A stretch of 64,000 nt of DNA from Bog-473 sp963834405 (lineage in GTDB: Bacteria; Actinomycetota; Acidimicrobiia; Acidimicrobiales; RAAP-2): contig CAWIBX010000007.1 of assembly GCA_963834405.1 (NCBI GenBank), positions 1,116,001 to 1,180,000 on the forward strand. Direction: 5' to 3'. This document shows positions 26,109 to 34,973 of the stretch, piece by piece. The translations under genes were made by a program, and so were the position numbers. Each line of letters opens with the position of its first letter. Position 1 is the stretch's first letter. Below the pieces are notes generated by a model, which saw only the letters and a program-made list of their open reading frames with translations, searched no databases and had not been told where the DNA came from.

Positions 26109-27554
26109 TCAGCTCAGGATCAGGGCGGTGTTGGCGTTGAGTCCGTTGTCCGCCTTGGAGCGGTGCACGACCTGGAACTCGGAGAACTCGGCGAGGCCCC
26201 AGGGGCCGTTCTCCACGCCGATGCCGCTCCACTTGAAGCCGCCGAAGGGCTGCTGCGGCGCCAGGGCGAGGTGGGTGTTGACCCAAGCGGTGCCGCACTC
26301 GAGCTGCGCGGCCACCGCGGCGGCGCGGTCGGCGTCGGCCCCCCACACCGAGCCGGAGAGGCCGAAGTGGGTGGCGTTGGCCCGGTCGACGGCGTCGCCC
26401 AGATCCCGGTACGGGACGACGGGCAGGGCGGGGCCGAACTGCTCCTCGTCGACGATGCGGGTGCCGTCGGACAGCCCAGCGAGGATGGTCGGCTCGAAGA
26501 AGTAGCCGGGGCGGTCCATCGCCTTGCCGCCGGTCACGGCGGTGGCGCCGTTCGAGAGCGCGTCGGCGACCAGCTCCTTGACCCGCTCGTACTGGGGCGC
26601 GTTGTTGATCGGGCCGAGCTTGACGCCCTCCTCGGTGCCCTCCCCCACCTTGATGGCCTTGGCGTGCGCGGCCAGGCCCTCGACGACGTCGTCGTACAGG
26701 GCCTCGGGGACGTAGACGCGCTTGATGGCGGAGCAGACCTGGCCGTTGTTGTTGAAGGCGCCGGCGAAGATGGCCGTGGCGACCATGGCGGCGTCGGCGT
26801 CATCGAGCACGATGGCCGGGTCGTTGCCGCCGAGCTCCAGGGTGACCCGCTTGAGGTCGGGGGCGGCCGAGAGGGCGACCTTCTTCCCGGTCTCGACGGA
26901 GCCGGTGAAGCTGATCTTGCGCGGGACGGGGTGCGACGTCATCCAGGCGCCGAGCTCGTCGCCGCCGCTCACGATGTTGACCACGCCGGGCGGGAAGACG
27001 TCTTTGAGGAGCTGGCCCACTTGGAGCGTGGTGAGCGGGGTGAAGGGGCTCGGCTTGAGGACGAGCGTGTTGCCGGCCAGCAGTGCCGGGGCGATCTTCC
27101 AGAACGCGAGCACCAGCGGGAAGTTCCACGGGGTGATGGCGGCCACGACGCCGAGCGGGCGCCTGGCCACCTCGACGAAGGCGGTCTCGTCGTCCTGGAT
27201 GACCTGGTTGGGCATGTCGAGGCCGGCGAAGTATTGGGCCCACAGGCCCGAGGCGAAGACCTCGATGCCGGCGTCGCTCAGCGGCTTGCCCTGCTCGGCC
27301 GTGAGGGTGGGGGCCAGCTCGGCGGTCGAGGCCATGAGGACCTCGGCGGCGCGGTTGAGGGCGTCCCGGCGGGCCTGCTCGTCGGCCTTCCAGTCGCGGG
27401 CGGCCTTGGCGGCGGCGTCGAAGGCGGCGTCGAGCTGCGCCTTGGTGCAGTCGGGGGCCTGGGCGAAGGGCTCGCCGGTGGCGGGGTTGACGACGTCGAA
27501 GGTCTTCTCGGTCGGCGCGGCCTCACCCGCGATCGTCATGACGAAGTCGGACAT
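26109..27554 (-). CDS. NAD(P)-dependent aldehyde dehydrogenase
   Basis: A 481-residue member of the ALDH superfamily, full length. The NAD-binding segment includes 'ITPWNFPLVLAFWKIAPALL' and 'SFTGSVETGKKV', the general-base Glu is residue 240 in 'VTLELGGNDP' and the nucleophile Cys is residue 274 in 'NNNGQVCSAI'. The ending 'PFGGFKWSGIGVENG' is typical of betaine/gamma-aminobutyraldehyde-like ALDHs. It is close to a TetR regulator and an amine oxidase on the opposite strand. Amine oxidase products are aldehydes, so a shared amine-degradation role is plausible but inferred. Confidence 0.93.
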   Translation of the reverse strand: MSDFVMTIAGEAAPTEKTFDVVNPATGEPFAQAPDCTKAQLDAAFDAAAKAARDWKADEQARRDALNRAAEVLMASTAELAPTLTAEQGKPLSDAGIEVFASGLWAQYFAGLDMPNQVIQDDETAFVEVARRPLGVVAAITPWNFPLVLAFWKIAPALLAGNTLVLKPSPFTPLTTLQVGQLLKDVFPPGVVNIVSGGDELGAWMTSHPVPRKISFTGSVETGKKVALSAAPDLKRVTLELGGNDPAIVLDDADAAMVATAIFAGAFNNNGQVCSAIKRVYVPEALYDDVVEGLAAHAKAIKVGEGTEEGVKLGPINNAPQYERVKELVADALSNGATAVTGGKAMDRPGYFFEPTILAGLSDGTRIVDEEQFGPALPVVPYRDLGDAVDRANATHFGLSGSVWGADADRAAAVAAQLECGTAWVNTHLALAPQQPFGGFKWSGIGVENGPWGLAEFSEFQVVHRSKADNGLNANTALILS

Positions 27555-27699
27555 GGAGCTCTCCTCGGTGCGGTCGGCTGATCGTGCTGCTCTTCCGCCA
27601 TCCTGGCACCGGTGTGGCGGGGGCTCAACGCCCGGTCGGCGGAAGAGTGTGTCTATGGGGGCGTGTATTCCGAAAAGTATGCGCGTCCGCGTTTAGCGT

Positions 27700-28332
27700 T
27701 CAGCCGAACAGCTTGGTCAGGAAGGCGTCGACCGTGGCGGTGACGGCCTGGCGCCGGGCCCGGTTGAAGGGGGTGGCGGCGATGATGAAGGCCGCCTCGT
27801 TGAGGAAGCCGAGAAGAAGGGCGGCGGCCACCTCCGGATCCCCCGGCACCTTGAGGCCCTCGTCCCCGCCCCGGGCGAAGGCGTCTTCGAGAAGGGGGAG
27901 GCAGGTCTCGGCATCGAGGGCCCGGCAGGCGGCGACCCCGAGCACGGCGGGGGCGTCGACCAGGATGCGGGCGACGGTGGGGTCGGCGCAGGCGTCCATG
28001 TAGGCGCGGCAGCCGCGGTGCAGCTGGTCGCGGACGCCGGCGCCGTCGGCGGCGGCGGAGACGACGCGCTCGACCAGCTCGGCCTCGAGCTCGGCCACCA
28101 CGGCGGCCGCGACGGCGGTCTTGGAGTCGAAGTGGTGGTAGAGGGCGCCGCGGGTGACGGCGGCCCGGGCGGCGATCTCGTCCCGGCTGGTCGCGGCGAA
28201 CCCCTTCTCGGCGAAGAGCTCCCGCGCCGCCGTGACCAGGGCGGTGCGGGTCTGCGCGGAGCGGTCGGCCTGCGTGCGCCGAGGCGTCGGGCGTTCCCGG
28301 GCTCTGGCGGAGTCGGATGTGGTGACGGCCAT
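27700..28332 (-). CDS. TetR-family regulator, divergent from amine oxidase
   Basis: A 210-residue TetR regulator. The helix-turn-helix is 'FAATSRDEIAARAAVTRGAL' followed by YHHFDSK. The C-terminal domain is of normal size and resembles the TetR_C group with 'HRGCRAYMDACADP'. The ATG at 28332 is used; the frame stays open far upstream only as an antisense shadow of the amine oxidase. The intergenic operator at 28354-28374 overlaps the amine oxidase promoter, so this protein is the probable repressor of it and itself. Confidence 0.9.
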   Translation of the reverse strand: MAVTTSDSARARERPTPRRTQADRSAQTRTALVTAARELFAEKGFAATSRDEIAARAAVTRGALYHHFDSKTAVAAAVVAELEAELVERVVSAAADGAGVRDQLHRGCRAYMDACADPTVARILVDAPAVLGVAACRALDAETCLPLLEDAFARGGDEGLKVPGDPEVAAALLLGFLNEAAFIIAATPFNRARRQAVTATVDAFLTKLFG

Positions 28333-28350
28333 GGTGCGTGCCTCTTCCGA

Positions 28351-28380
28351 TTTACATGCGGGCAGCACGCATGTTAGCAT
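28351..28380 (+). promoter_or_regulatory. Predicted amine oxidase promoter
   Basis: TTTACA (28351-28356) and TAGCAT (28375-28380) are separated by 18 bases, about 30 bases upstream of the amine oxidase start. The pair encloses the inverted repeat at 28354-28374. Confidence 0.5.
28354..28374. promoter_or_regulatory. Candidate TetR operator
   Basis: ACATGCG-GGCAGCA-CGCATGT is a perfect 7-bp inverted repeat with a 7-base spacer. It sits midway between the divergent TetR and amine oxidase genes and covers the -35 to -10 spacer of the predicted promoter, which would allow steric repression. Confidence 0.65.
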
Positions 28381-28413
28381 TTTTCCCGACTCGAGGACTC
28401 GAGGAGGATGCCG

Positions 28414-29775
28414 ATGGCAGGAAGCCCGATGGAAGCCGACGTCTGCGTGGTGGGGGCCGGCCTGGCCGGGCTGACGGCGGCGAGGCGGCTGTCCCAGGCG
28501 GGGCGGTCCGTCGTGGTGCTCGAGGCCCGGGACCGGGTGGGCGGCCGGGTTTGGACGGAGACCTCCTCGTCGGGAGTCCCGGTCGACATGGGCGGCTGCT
28601 TCGTTGGTCCGGGCCACGACCGCCTGCACGGCCTGGCCAAGGAGATGGGCGTCGCCACCTTCAAGACGTTCGTCGACGGCGACAACGTCCTGGCGACCGG
28701 GGACAAGGTCCGGCGCTACCGGGGCGACATCCCGCGCATCAGTCCCGTCGCGCTGGCCAGCGCCGGCGTCGCCATCGCCCGCATGAACGCCATGGCCAAG
28801 ACGCTTCCGGTCGAGGCCCCGTGGGAGGCCAAGAAGGCGGCGGCGTGGGACGCGGAGTCGGTGCGGTCGTGGGTGACGGCGGCCCGGGTGCCGACGAAGC
28901 TGGCCCGGGAGCTGGTGGAGGCCACCGTGCGGGCGTGCCTGACGGCGGACCCGTCGGAGATCTCGTTGCTGGCGTGGCTCTTCCTGGTGCGGGCGTCGGG
29001 CGGGATCGAGTCGCTGATGAACATCGCGGGCGGCTACCAGGACTCGCAGTTCGAGGGTGGCGTCGGCCAGATCCCGGACGCCATGGCCGCGGAGCTGGGC
29101 GACACGGTGGTGCGCGAGTCGCCGGTCGTGGTGGTGACCCAGAGCCGGGACCGGGTCGTCGTGGACGCAGAGCGGGCGACGGTGACGGCACGGCGGGTCG
29201 TGCTGGCTTTGCCGCGCGCCCTGGCCGCCGGTATCCGCTTCGAGCCGGCGCTGCCCGGGGAGCACGTGGCGTTGCTCCACGCGATCCCGGCGGGTTGCGA
29301 GGTGAAGACGGTGGTGGTCTACGACGAGCCGTTCTGGCGCGGCGAGGGCGCGTCGGGGGCGACGGTGGCGACGGACGACCTGATTGAGGTCACGCTCGAC
29401 ACCACGCAGCCGGGCTTCCGGCCGGGGGTCATCGCCACGTACTCGGCCGGGCCGCGGGCGCGTGCGCTGTGGGCGCGGTCGGAGTCCGAGCGGCGGTCGG
29501 TCGTGCTGAAGATGCTGACGACGCGCCTGGGGCCGAAGGCGGCCAAGCCGCTCGAGGTGATGGAGCGCAACTGGTCCGAGGAGCGCTGGACGCGCGGCTG
29601 CTCGTGCGCCCACTTCCCCACCGGTGTGCTGACCCAGTACGGCCGGTTGCTTCGTGAGCCGGTGGGCCGTATCCACTGGGCCGGCACCGAGACGGCGACG
29701 ACGTCGTTCGGCGCCATGGACGGCGCGGTGCGCTCGGGCGAGCGGGTGTGCGAGGAGATCCTGGCGGCAGGCTGA
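28414..29775 (+). CDS. Flavin-containing amine oxidase
   Basis: A 453-residue FAD amine oxidase (monoamine oxidase-like). It shows the dinucleotide fold 'VVGAGLAGLTAARRL', 'EARDRVGGRVWTE' and a C-terminal FAD-contact region 'RIHWAGTETATTSFGAMDGA'. These enzymes oxidise amines to imines and hydrogen peroxide. GAGGAGG abuts the ATG at 28408, so the ATG six bases later is preferred. It is divergent from a TetR gene with an operator in its promoter. A second copy of its last ~40 codons lies at 31356-31478. Confidence 0.92.
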   Translation: MAGSPMEADVCVVGAGLAGLTAARRLSQAGRSVVVLEARDRVGGRVWTETSSSGVPVDMGGCFVGPGHDRLHGLAKEMGVATFKTFVDGDNVLATGDKVRRYRGDIPRISPVALASAGVAIARMNAMAKTLPVEAPWEAKKAAAWDAESVRSWVTAARVPTKLARELVEATVRACLTADPSEISLLAWLFLVRASGGIESLMNIAGGYQDSQFEGGVGQIPDAMAAELGDTVVRESPVVVVTQSRDRVVVDAERATVTARRVVLALPRALAAGIRFEPALPGEHVALLHAIPAGCEVKTVVVYDEPFWRGEGASGATVATDDLIEVTLDTTQPGFRPGVIATYSAGPRARALWARSESERRSVVLKMLTTRLGPKAAKPLEVMERNWSEERWTRGCSCAHFPTGVLTQYGRLLREPVGRIHWAGTETATTSFGAMDGAVRSGERVCEEILAAG

Positions 29776-30047
29776 CTGGAGCTTCCCCACCGATTTGCCG
29801 GACGAGTCCCGATCGCGCAGAGGTGTCTCCATGATGCCTGCAATGGCACCCCTGCCGGCGGGGCGGCGCGGCACTTAGTCGAAACGGTCCGTACGTTCCT
29901 TGTGCGGATTCGTCGCATGATCCGAGATCTCCGTCAGCGGACACCCGTGACATGCGGTGTCGCGGCCGGACCTGCCCCTTGCCGGACCGATCCAAAGAGC
30001 ACGGGTCGTCGTCCCTCATGCCCTTCGCTCGGGCAGTTCTGATGGCG

Positions 30048-31097
30048 TCAGCCTTCGTTGTGGGCCAAGAAGACTTGCTGCAGAGCCGGGCTTCCGCTCA
30101 ACGGCTGGTCGCTGTTTTGCGATCCCCACGAGTACGCGTAATCGAACACCGGAGTGGGGACCAGCGTCGCCCATGTCGACAGGATTTCGGACTCCTGGGC
30201 AGCGGTGGGGAGCTGGTAAGAGCCGCCCCCGTCGTCAACCCAGGTTCCACCGCCGAAGGCTTCGTACACGGGAACGATGTCCGCCAGTGGAATACCCGCC
30301 TTCTCCGCTGCGGTGACCGCGAGGCCCAGCCAGGAATAGGCGCAGGGTGCCGAAGCCGGATTCTCCGACCGGCACGGGTAGGGGTCGAGCCCATAGAGGT
30401 CGATGTCACTGTTGGCCGGGTTGTAGCCGCCGGCCGGCGCGTAGGAGTTGCCCGGTGAGTACGTGGGATTGTCGCTGGCGGCCAGATCCTCCTCGATGAT
30501 GAAGGTCTTCCAGGCTGGATCGGTCGCGTGCACGAAGTCGGACTCTGCCTTGAGGTCCGCCGAGGGACATGTGTTCGGGTCAGGCTCGTCCATAAGGTAG
30601 AACCCGAAGACTTTGGAATCGCCGACAAAGCTCTGGATCTGCGAGTCGAACGAGGCGCTCGCGCCGGCGCACGATCCGATCCACTCGAGTCCCATGACGC
30701 CAGCGGGCAACGCCTCGGTCTGCGCGTTAGACGACACATCGGCGAGATTGAACCCGTCGGCGCCCGGTTCGTACGTCGACCCGGAGAAGTTGCCGTTCGA
30801 CGTGTAGTGCTCGGACGTGAGTGGGCCATTCGTCGAGGACGGGTCGGTGGTGGTCGTAGTGGTGGTGGTCGGCGGCGTCGTGGTCGTCGTGGTGGTGGTC
30901 GGCGGCGTCGTGGTGGTCGTCGTGTCGGGAACTGTGGTGGTAGTGCTGGTCCTCGTCTTAGGAGTAGTGGTTGAGACGTGGTGGTGTCCCGGGGCGGCGG
31001 CGCTGGGGTTGCCTAGAGACAGCGCCACCAGGGCACCGGGGGCAAGGATCAAGGCAAGCACTGCAAGAGCCCGGGCACAACGACTTAGGCCAGTCAA
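30048..31097 (-). CDS. Secreted Thr-rich-linker protein, putative glycoside hydrolase
   Basis: A 349-residue exported protein. The signal peptide (CARALAVLALILAPGALVAL) is followed by a low-complexity linker of Thr/Pro (about 45-85) and a globular domain of about 260 residues. That domain has alternating strands and helices with acidic motifs ('FGFYLMDEPDPNTC', 'DIDLYGLDPYPC'), as in TIM-barrel glycoside hydrolases. The Glu of MDEP would be a catalytic candidate. The chosen start is TTG 31097 with GGGGGAT upstream, which gives a clean signal peptide; TTG 31184 is an alternative. It lies between the amine oxidase and its fragment. Confidence 0.7.
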   Translation of the reverse strand: MTGLSRCARALAVLALILAPGALVALSLGNPSAAAPGHHHVSTTTPKTRTSTTTTVPDTTTTTTPPTTTTTTTTPPTTTTTTTTDPSSTNGPLTSEHYTSNGNFSGSTYEPGADGFNLADVSSNAQTEALPAGVMGLEWIGSCAGASASFDSQIQSFVGDSKVFGFYLMDEPDPNTCPSADLKAESDFVHATDPAWKTFIIEEDLAASDNPTYSPGNSYAPAGGYNPANSDIDLYGLDPYPCRSENPASAPCAYSWLGLAVTAAEKAGIPLADIVPVYEAFGGGTWVDDGGGSYQLPTAAQESEILSTWATLVPTPVFDYAYSWGSQNSDQPLSGSPALQQVFLAHNEG

Positions 31098-31355
31098 CGG
31101 AATCCCCCTCAAAGCATGGTCGGCCGCGTCGAGCTCTCCGCTCGCACGTCGCCCGGTTTGGCAGCAGACCCCCCTTTGGTTCAACCGCGTGCGCTGCTGT
31201 CAACAAAATGGTAAGGAGTTGCCGGCGTTTGGAGCTATAGGCCTTTTGTCCGTTTTTTGGTCTGACCACTTTCGGTCGCCGTCGGTCGATTTCTGAACGC
31301 CAACCTCGCCCCTCATCATGCGATGGAGACCAGCTCGGAGGGGTCCGCACACAGT

Positions 31356-31478
31356 CGGGAGCCGGTGGGCCAGGTGCACTGGGCCGGCACCGAGACGGCG
31401 ACGACGTCGTTCGGCGCCATGAACGGCGCGGTGCGCTCGGGCGAGCGGGTGTGCGAGGAGATCCCCAACGCGGGTTGA
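31356..31478 (+). pseudogene. Duplicated 3' fragment of the amine oxidase
   Basis: Bases 31377-31464 match 29674-29761 of the amine oxidase with a single mismatch over 88 bases. The frame 'VHWAGTETATTSFGAMNGAV' is preserved up to a TGA in the same place. There is no start codon or rest of the gene. It is the tail of a second amine oxidase copy that was otherwise deleted or replaced. Confidence 0.85.
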
Positions 31479-31554
31479 GGGGCCGTCTTCCTTCTGCTCT
31501 GACCAGGGCCCGAGTAGCGTTTTCAGCGGGCTCGCAGGGACGGACGGCCGTACG

Positions 31555-31836
31555 ATGCACACCGTGAGGCAGCGCTGGTTCTCCCCTCGGGCAGTGCTGC
31601 TGCACTTCGAATTGGCGTTTGTGGCGGCGGGCTGTGCGGCAGCCACCTGGTGGCAGGCCTCGCGGGCGCTCGGGGGCAACGCCCTGAGTTGGTTCTACAC
31701 GTTCGAGTGGCCCGTTTTCATCGGGATCGCTGTCGCGGCGTGGTGGCACCTCATCCACGAGGACCCGGCGGTCCGGGCCGAGCGGCTGCGCAAGCGTGAG
31801 CAGGTCGATCCGTCCGAGCGGCGGGCGGAATGGTGA
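31555..31836 (+). CDS. Small two-helix membrane protein
   Basis: A 93-residue protein with two hydrophobic helices (ALLHFELAFVAAGCAAATWW without its first residues, and WFYTFEWPVFIGIAVAAWWH) and a charged C-terminal tail. Both helices are Trp-rich. I do not recognise a named family, though similar short proteins are common near oxidase genes in actinobacteria. It is the first plus-strand gene of the respiratory block, 81 bases before the thioredoxin-like gene. A GTG nine bases inside (31564) is an alternative start. Confidence 0.72.
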   Translation: MHTVRQRWFSPRAVLLHFELAFVAAGCAAATWWQASRALGGNALSWFYTFEWPVFIGIAVAAWWHLIHEDPAVRAERLRKREQVDPSERRAEW

Positions 31837-31917
31837 GCCAGCGGTGAGCCAGAGGAGCCGATCGGACCTGGTCGGACGACCCGGAGGGACGAAACGGCCT
31901 GGCTAGCCTGACCGTCA

Positions 31918-32568
31918 GTGGAGACCGGGGGCTCGCTGTACCGACAGGAGAGGTCGGAAGCGCCGACGGCCGTGCCGGAGGCGGGCCGGCGAGGCCCGTC
32001 GGACCGCTTCTTCAAGTGGACGGCCGCGCTCGTGGGCGCCGCTCTGGTCGGCTTCGTCGTGTACGTGGTGGTCCGTGGCCCGAGCCAGCCGCAACGGCCG
32101 AGCAGCGCGGCGCTGGCCGTGGCACCGCCCGCCACCCTCGCGCCCGGCACGGTAGCTCCGGCCTTCTCTTTGCCGGGTCTGAACGGCGGCGCGCCGGTGT
32201 CGCTGTCCGCCGCCGAGGGCACGCCCACGATCGTGAACTTCTTCGCCTCTTGGTGCCGCGACTGCCGGGCCGAGCTCACGGCGATGGCCAAGGTGGCCCG
32301 GACGAACGCCGGCCGGGTGGACGTGATCGGCGTGGACACCAACGAGAGCTCCGACGCCACGGCCACGCGCCTGCTCGCGGAGGCCCACGCGACCTACCTG
32401 GTGGGCCTTGACGACAAGGCCACAGTCGCGTCCCAGTACCAGGTGCAGGCGCTTCCGGTCAGCTATTACATCGACGCGCAGGGCCGGGTCGTCGGTGCGT
32501 CGCTGGGCCCGCAGACGGTCCGCTCGCTCGAGGTCTGGGTGGCGCGGCTCGAACGGCCGCGCTCGTGA
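31918..32568 (+). CDS. TlpA/ResA-like membrane-anchored thioredoxin
   Basis: A 216-residue protein with one N-terminal helix (ALVGAALVGFVVYVVV) and an extracytoplasmic redoxin domain (about 75-216). The active site is 'FASWCRDCRAEL' (Cys-Arg-Asp-Cys), and the cis-Pro loop is 'VQALPVSYYID'. TlpA-like proteins reduce disulfides, often for copper-centre or haem c assembly. The stop overlaps the SCO1 start (GTGA-type overlap of four bases), so it is coupled to a copper chaperone. Confidence 0.9.
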   Translation: METGGSLYRQERSEAPTAVPEAGRRGPSDRFFKWTAALVGAALVGFVVYVVVRGPSQPQRPSSAALAVAPPATLAPGTVAPAFSLPGLNGGAPVSLSAAEGTPTIVNFFASWCRDCRAELTAMAKVARTNAGRVDVIGVDTNESSDATATRLLAEAHATYLVGLDDKATVASQYQVQALPVSYYIDAQGRVVGASLGPQTVRSLEVWVARLERPRS

Positions 32569-33461
32569 GCGGCGTCGACACCGGCGGCGTCGACACCGGC
32601 GGCGGCCCGGGCGAGACCGGGGTCACCGATTCGCCGCCCGATGCACCGATCGACCGGGCAGCCGCACTGGCCGAGGGGGCACCCAGAGTCCCGACGCACT
32701 TCGTGTGGTGGGTGCTCGGTGCGGCGCTGGTCCTCGCCCTGGGCGGCCTGCTCCTCGAGCACGTCTTCTCGGCCACTGGACTCGACTCGGCCTCGGTGTC
32801 GACGACGACCACCGCGCCGCCCAACCCGGTGCGCACCGCACCGGGTGACACGCCCGCTCCCCCGCCCGCCCGCCGCGCGCTCAGCGCCTCCCTGCCGGGC
32901 CTCATGGGCCTGACCAGCCCGAGCCCGCGGCCGGCACCTGCGTTCACGCTGACCGACCAACACGGGGCGCCGGTGTCCGTGCCGGCGTCGCCGCCGCGGG
33001 TCGAGGTGATGACCTTCTTCAACGCGCCGTGCGACGACATCTGCCCCGTGTTGGCGAAGGAGCTGCAGGAGGCGGACGCCGACCTCGGCGCGCGGGCCGG
33101 GCAAGTCGAGTTCGTCACCGTCAACACCGATCCGACGGCGCTCGCCGCCTCGGCCGAGTCGCCGATCCTCACGGGGACGGCCCTGGGCACCCTGCCGAAC
33201 TGGCACATGGTGACCGGGCCGCTGGCGACGCTGAACTCGGTGTGGAAGGCGTACGGCATCTCCATTTCGGTGAGCGCGAAGACCGGCACGGAGGCGCACA
33301 ACGACGTCATGGACTTCATAGATCCGGGAGGGTTCCTGCGCTACCAGGCCACGCCCTTCGCCGACGAGAGCACCACGGGCACGTTCAGCCTGGCGGCGGC
33401 GACCGAGGCCAGGTGGGCCCAGGGCATCGCCCTCTACGCGGAACGGCTGATCGGGCAATGA
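32565..33461 (+). CDS. SCO1/SenC-family copper chaperone
   Basis: A 298-residue protein with one membrane helix (VWWVLGAALVLALGGLLLEH), a Pro/Thr linker and a thioredoxin-fold SCO domain (about 125-298). Copper ligands are the two Cys of 'APCDDICPVL' (Cys-x3-Cys) and a His in 'EAHNDVMDFID'. SCO proteins insert copper into the CuA site of oxidase subunit II. It overlaps both neighbours by four bases, in a plus-strand operon that faces the oxidase genes. Confidence 0.9.
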   Translation: MSGVDTGGVDTGGGPGETGVTDSPPDAPIDRAAALAEGAPRVPTHFVWWVLGAALVLALGGLLLEHVFSATGLDSASVSTTTTAPPNPVRTAPGDTPAPPPARRALSASLPGLMGLTSPSPRPAPAFTLTDQHGAPVSVPASPPRVEVMTFFNAPCDDICPVLAKELQEADADLGARAGQVEFVTVNTDPTALAASAESPILTGTALGTLPNWHMVTGPLATLNSVWKAYGISISVSAKTGTEAHNDVMDFIDPGGFLRYQATPFADESTTGTFSLAAATEARWAQGIALYAERLIGQ

Positions 33462-34144
33462 CGGCCGACACGCCCGGCACTGCTGGCACGGCTGACATGA
33501 CTGAAACGGCTGGCGCGGCTGAGGCGATTCCGGCCCGGAAGCCGATCTGGGAGCGGCACCGCGGGCTGGCGATCGCCGCGGTCGTGCTCGTCATTGTGGT
33601 CATCACCGTGATCACGGACCTGCCGACGAGCACTTCGCGGGCCAGTGACATCAGCGCCGAGCGCAGCGTCATGACGGAGGTCAACACGGATCTGAGCCCA
33701 TGCGCCTACGCGATCAACCAGGCCCTGGGGATCTGGAAGCTCCAAGCCGCGCACCAGCTGAGCGCCGCCGACCGGGCGCCGACGCCGGGGCTCCTCAGCG
33801 ACGACCAGTCGGCCTGTTCCTTCACGAACGAGGGCATTTACGACCTGGCCAACATCCAGGTGCCGGGCACGGCGGCCGGCAACCAGCTGGGCCAGATGGT
33901 GGCGGCCGCCTTGCTGTGGACGACCGCGGACGCCCTGCGGGCGGTCGAGGACGTACAGACCCTCATGAACGACGGCGGCAATTCCGCCGCCCAGCGGAGC
34001 CTCGCCAAGGCCGAGGCGTCGTTGGCCGCCGACCGCCGGACGGCGCTCTCCGAGGAGGCGGCGGCCGATCGGGACCTCGACACGCACCTGCAGGCGGTGG
34101 ATCTCCCTGCGGTGGCAGTGACGGCCGGCCCGGGAACGTCTTGA
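33458..34144 (+). CDS. Membrane-anchored extracytoplasmic protein of unknown function
   Basis: A 228-residue protein. The first 25 residues are Thr/Ala-rich, then one helix (GLAIAAVVLVIVVITVI) anchors a helical extracytoplasmic domain with two Cys ('NTDLSPCAYAINQ' and 'DDQSACSFTN'). Ala-rich amphipathic helices follow. I do not recognise the family. The ATG overlaps the SCO1 stop (ATGA), so it is in the same operon. It is a candidate assembly factor purely by context. Confidence 0.75.
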   Translation: MTADTPGTAGTADMTETAGAAEAIPARKPIWERHRGLAIAAVVLVIVVITVITDLPTSTSRASDISAERSVMTEVNTDLSPCAYAINQALGIWKLQAAHQLSAADRAPTPGLLSDDQSACSFTNEGIYDLANIQVPGTAAGNQLGQMVAAALLWTTADALRAVEDVQTLMNDGGNSAAQRSLAKAEASLAADRRTALSEEAAADRDLDTHLQAVDLPAVAVTAGPGTS

Positions 34145-34162
34145 CCCGGCTGAGCTGTCCGA

Positions 34163-34973
34163 TCAGGGGCTCGCGGCGCCGCCACGACGGCGCGCCGGGA
34201 ACGGGGGCGTGCCGCGCCGCCGCTCCTCCCGGGCCAGGACGAACAGCTCGGCGTCGGGATCCTCCTCCGACTGCAGCCAGCGGAGCGCGTTCCAGAAGAT
34301 CACCGGCACGAAGGCGGACGTCGCCACGAACCACAGCACGACCGCGCCGACCTGCTCGTCGGCGGCCGCGCTCAGGCTTCCCGCGGTGTGGTGGAAGTTG
34401 GGATAGAAGCCGCGAGCGGAGAGCCCGACCACGTAGGCCATGATCCAGAACGCCCACATGGAGACGGCGCCCAGCACGGCCCGGCGCAACCGTCCCGAGC
34501 GGGGCACGAGGGGCGGTGACTCGACCAACTCGAGCCAGAGGCCGAGGCCGGAGACGAGCAGGGTGACCGCCTCCACGAACGCGAGCCAGCCGTGCGCGGC
34601 CACGGCCGCGACCGCCACCGGCGCGTGCCAGGCGACGACCGCGCCGAGGTCCAAGGCCACGAAGACCAGCGCGCGCGGTAGCTCGCGGTGGCGCAGGCGG
34701 TGGTCGGCCAGGTGGTCGAGGGGTCGGCGCGCCGTCTCGTCCGGCGAGGCGAGGCCGAGACGCCGCCACGGCGCACCGACGGCGACGAGCGCGGGAAGGG
34801 CGATCGCCAACAGCGCGAACTGCACGGCCTCGCCGTAGTTCGCCGCGCCGGGCGACGGTCGCCACCGGCGGCACCAACGCGGCCACGGCCACGACCAGCG
34901 CCGCCACGAGGCACCAGGGGCGCCAGGCGGCCGGGCTTGTGCGGGGCCGCCCCGCGGCAGCCCCTGTGCTCAT
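34163..34973 (-). pseudogene. CtaG-like oxidase-assembly membrane protein, frameshifted
   Basis: From ATG 34973 the first frame gives 'PAAWRPWCLVAALVVAVAAL' (TM1) and 'ATVARR', then loses similarity. From about 34845 a second frame, offset by one extra base, reads 'NYGEAVQFALLAIALPALVA', 'AWHAPVAVAAVAAHGWLA' and 'FWIMAYVVGLSARGF', and near the end 'DEQVGAVVLW'. Together they form a ~265-residue polytopic protein like CtaG (copper delivery to the oxidase). The shift lies in the loop after TM1 and is not in a homopolymer. The start overlaps the stop of the 43-residue peptide. It may be a real pseudogene or an assembly error. Confidence 0.75.

Noticed and set aside
29776..30047. Small gene or RNA between the amine oxidase and the glycoside-hydrolase-like gene
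   Set aside because: No frame with a ribosome site and no clear RNA fold seen by eye.
30840..30960. ACC-type microsatellite as a mobile or regulatory repeat
   Set aside because: It encodes the Thr-rich linker of the secreted protein at 30048-31097 in frame, a common low-complexity linker.
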